From the NCBI GenBank assembly GCA_026983895.1, contig JALSTF010000215.1, forward strand, positions 1-8,338: 8,338 bases of DNA, written 5' to 3'. Positions 6,590-8,338 of the stretch are shown in pieces (positions within the stretch are counted from its first letter, which is position 1; every line of letters begins with the position of its first letter). The notes beneath the pieces were generated by a model. That model ran no database searches, was not told where the DNA came from, and worked only from the letters and a program-made list of their open reading frames with translations. Both the position numbers and the translations under genes were made by a program. Origin of the DNA: Sulfurovum sp. (lineage in GTDB: Bacteria; Campylobacterota; Campylobacteria; Campylobacterales; Sulfurovaceae).

Positions 6590-8338
6590 GTGGAGAAAGT
6601 CAAAGCACAGATCGAAGAGTTACTTTACACCAATGCCCCCCATTTCGAAATAGCCAAAGTCCTCAAACAGGAGATCAAACGCTATTTTGATACACTTGAA
6701 GAGAGCTTCACAACTTCAGGAGGCAAGGATTTTCTCGTTAAGCACACCAAAAAAATCGATACGGTACTCAAACTGGTCTATCAAGTTGCACAGCGGGACA
6801 TGTTCGGAAACTATGCCCCTATGAAGAATTCTATTCCACTCGCACTTGTCGCACTTGGTTCCTACGGGCGGGAACAGCTTTGTGTCCATTCCGATATCGA
6901 TCTTATGATCGTATACAAAGAAGTCCCAGGCTACAATACCAAGGAAATGATCGAAAAGATCCTCTATATCCTCTGGGATAGCGGTCTGAAACTCGGTCAC
7001 CGTGTCCATACGGTCGAAGAACTTTACGAAGTTTCAAAAACAGATATCACCATCAAGACTGCATTGATCGAGTCACGTTTTATCGAAGGATCGCATTTTG
7101 TCTGGACAGAGACAGAGAATGCCATATCCAGGATACGCCATGACGATCCCGATGAATTCATACGATTGAAATTGGAAGAACAGGCCAAGAAACACCAAAA
7201 ATTCCCGCTTACAATGGAGCCTAACCTCAAAGAGGGTGTCGGCGGTTTCCGTGATGCCAATCTCGTTTTCTGGATCGGCAAGATCTTCTATAACATCAAC
7301 AGTATCAGAGATCTACCCGAAACGATCGTGAAGGAGAAGGAGTACCGCCCTTTCCGGATCGCCCTGGAGTTTCTTTTCAGGGTACGTTCTGCATTGCATC
7401 TGGCCACGCATAAGAAAGAGGACAAACTGCGCCTCGACCTCATTCCCTCCATCGCCAGGCTCCTGAGATATGAAGAGAGTCAATCCGGGCATATGAAATT
7501 CGCCAAAAAAGTGACGGAGAGCCTCAAGATCATTCGGCTCTACAGTATGATATGGCTGGAAAAACTGACAAGGGGCCATGTCGTACTGGAAAGTCATAAA
7601 AAGTGTATCTATCCTCAGCGATCAGACCTCAACGGCCTCCTGGAACAGCTGTGTACTTTTGCCGATACCCCTTTCTATGCTCATCCGACCTTCTATGAAG
7701 CTCTTTTGTCCGCAGAAAGACCCGAACGTCCAAATGCGCAGCTCTACAGGACTATCCGAAACATTTTCTATCAGCCTCATGCCTACTCTATCCTCAGTAC
7801 CCTTTCCTACGCAAGGCTTCTGAAATATGTGATCCCTCCTGTCAAAAAAATAGTGGATCTGCCACAGTTTGACGGCTATCACCAGTATGCGGTGGATATA
7901 CACTCCCTGCGATGCGTCTATTCACTCGAACAGATCGATGACCCATTTATCGAAGCGCTCTATAAAAACCTCAATACCGATGAGAAAGCCATGCTCAAGC
8001 TGGTTGTTTTTCTGCATGATGCAGGCAAAGGACGCAAACGCGACCATCATCAGGTAGGGGCATCCCTCTTCAGGGTCTTTGCTGACAGACTGCATATCGA
8101 TCTGGAACTTGTCAAGATGGGTGAAAGGCTCATCCAGTACCATACGCTTATGAGCAATGTGGCACAAAGAGAAGACCTTTACAACGAAAAGGTGATCATC
8201 GCATTCGCCTCTCATTTCAAGACGAAGAAACTTCTTGATATGATCTATATACTCACCTATGCCGATATGAATGGGGTAGGAAAAGGTATCTATACTTCGT
8301 TCAATGCCCGTCTGATCAAAATACTCTATCAGCGCTCG
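6590..8338 (+). CDS. glnD: [Protein-PII] uridylyltransferase / uridylyl-removing enzyme GlnD, 3' end cut by the window
   Basis: GlnD adds UMP to PII protein when glutamine is low and removes it when glutamine is high, controlling glutamine synthetase and ammonium uptake. The visible 583 codons are open to the edge. The nucleotidyltransferase motif is at 90-105: GSYGRE, then SDIDL with Asp102 and Asp104 as metal ligands. EPNLKEGVGGFRD (210-222) matches the family's EPN-x-KEGPGGLRD signature. The HD hydrolase domain has FLHDAGKGRKRDHHQVGA (474-491, His476/Asp477), and HTLMSNVAQRED (518-529) matches the usual MSxTAQRRD. The C-terminal ACT domains that sense glutamine would follow; complete GlnD is about 850-900 residues. 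GTG start with AGGAG upstream. Both activities look intact. It diverges from mqnE. Confidence 0.95.
   Translation, partial: MEKVKAQIEELLYTNAPHFEIAKVLKQEIKRYFDTLEESFTTSGGKDFLVKHTKKIDTVLKLVYQVAQRDMFGNYAPMKNSIPLALVALGSYGREQLCVHSDIDLMIVYKEVPGYNTKEMIEKILYILWDSGLKLGHRVHTVEELYEVSKTDITIKTALIESRFIEGSHFVWTETENAISRIRHDDPDEFIRLKLEEQAKKHQKFPLTMEPNLKEGVGGFRDANLVFWIGKIFYNINSIRDLPETIVKEKEYRPFRIALEFLFRVRSALHLATHKKEDKLRLDLIPSIARLLRYEESQSGHMKFAKKVTESLKIIRLYSMIWLEKLTRGHVVLESHKKCIYPQRSDLNGLLEQLCTFADTPFYAHPTFYEALLSAERPERPNAQLYRTIRNIFYQPHAYSILSTLSYARLLKYVIPPVKKIVDLPQFDGYHQYAVDIHSLRCVYSLEQIDDPFIEALYKNLNTDEKAMLKLVVFLHDAGKGRKRDHHQVGASLFRVFADRLHIDLELVKMGERLIQYHTLMSNVAQREDLYNEKVIIAFASHFKTKKLLDMIYILTYADMNGVGKGIYTSFNARLIKILYQRS

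Noticed and set aside
6716..8215. Several minus-strand open frames of 85-97 codons opposite glnD
   Set aside because: They are antisense shadows of glnD, whose reading frame is open throughout and carries clear family motifs.
1..8338. CRISPR array, insertion sequence, prophage, toxin-antitoxin or defence system
   Set aside because: No regular repeats, transposase, terminal inverted repeats or defence-like domains were seen; nearly all sequence is explained by core metabolic genes.

Overview
The window looks like chromosomal DNA from an autotrophic Campylobacterota (Epsilonproteobacteria) bacterium, perhaps of the Sulfurovum type. The evidence is a two-subunit ATP-citrate lyase (reductive TCA cycle), a futalosine-pathway menaquinone gene (mqnE), moderate GC in the coding regions with AT-rich intergenic DNA, and no classical menF/menD-type genes. 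The genus is an inference from gene content and general sequence feel; no search was run.

Layout. Positions 1-484 hold no convincing protein gene. At the far left is a near-ideal sigma-70 promoter pointing leftward out of the window, backed by helically phased A/T tracts. This looks like a stable-RNA (tRNA/rRNA) promoter. Positions 485-3631 (minus strand) are the aclB-aclA operon, encoding both halves of ATP-citrate lyase, with a stem-loop just past the aclA stop. Positions 3751-6530 (minus strand) are a closely packed run mqnE - trpG - polytopic membrane protein with a possible GT-C glycosyltransferase fold. From 6590 on the plus strand, glnD (PII uridylyltransferase/uridylyl-removing enzyme) starts with GTG and runs off the right edge after 583 codons. 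mqnE and glnD are divergent and share a 59-bp promoter region.

How the genes work together. AclB and AclA form one enzyme that cleaves citrate to acetyl-CoA and oxaloacetate, the diagnostic step of reverse-TCA carbon fixation. MqnE (menaquinone) and TrpG (tryptophan, possibly also folate) both belong to pathways that draw on chorismate. GlnD senses glutamine and sets the modification state of PII, tying nitrogen status to metabolism. All catalytic residues I could check are present.

I found no CRISPR array, insertion sequence, prophage, toxin-antitoxin pair or defence-like system. The window is mainly core metabolism. The parts most worth a second look are the left-edge promoter region, the uncharacterised membrane protein, and the compact divergent mqnE/glnD promoter.
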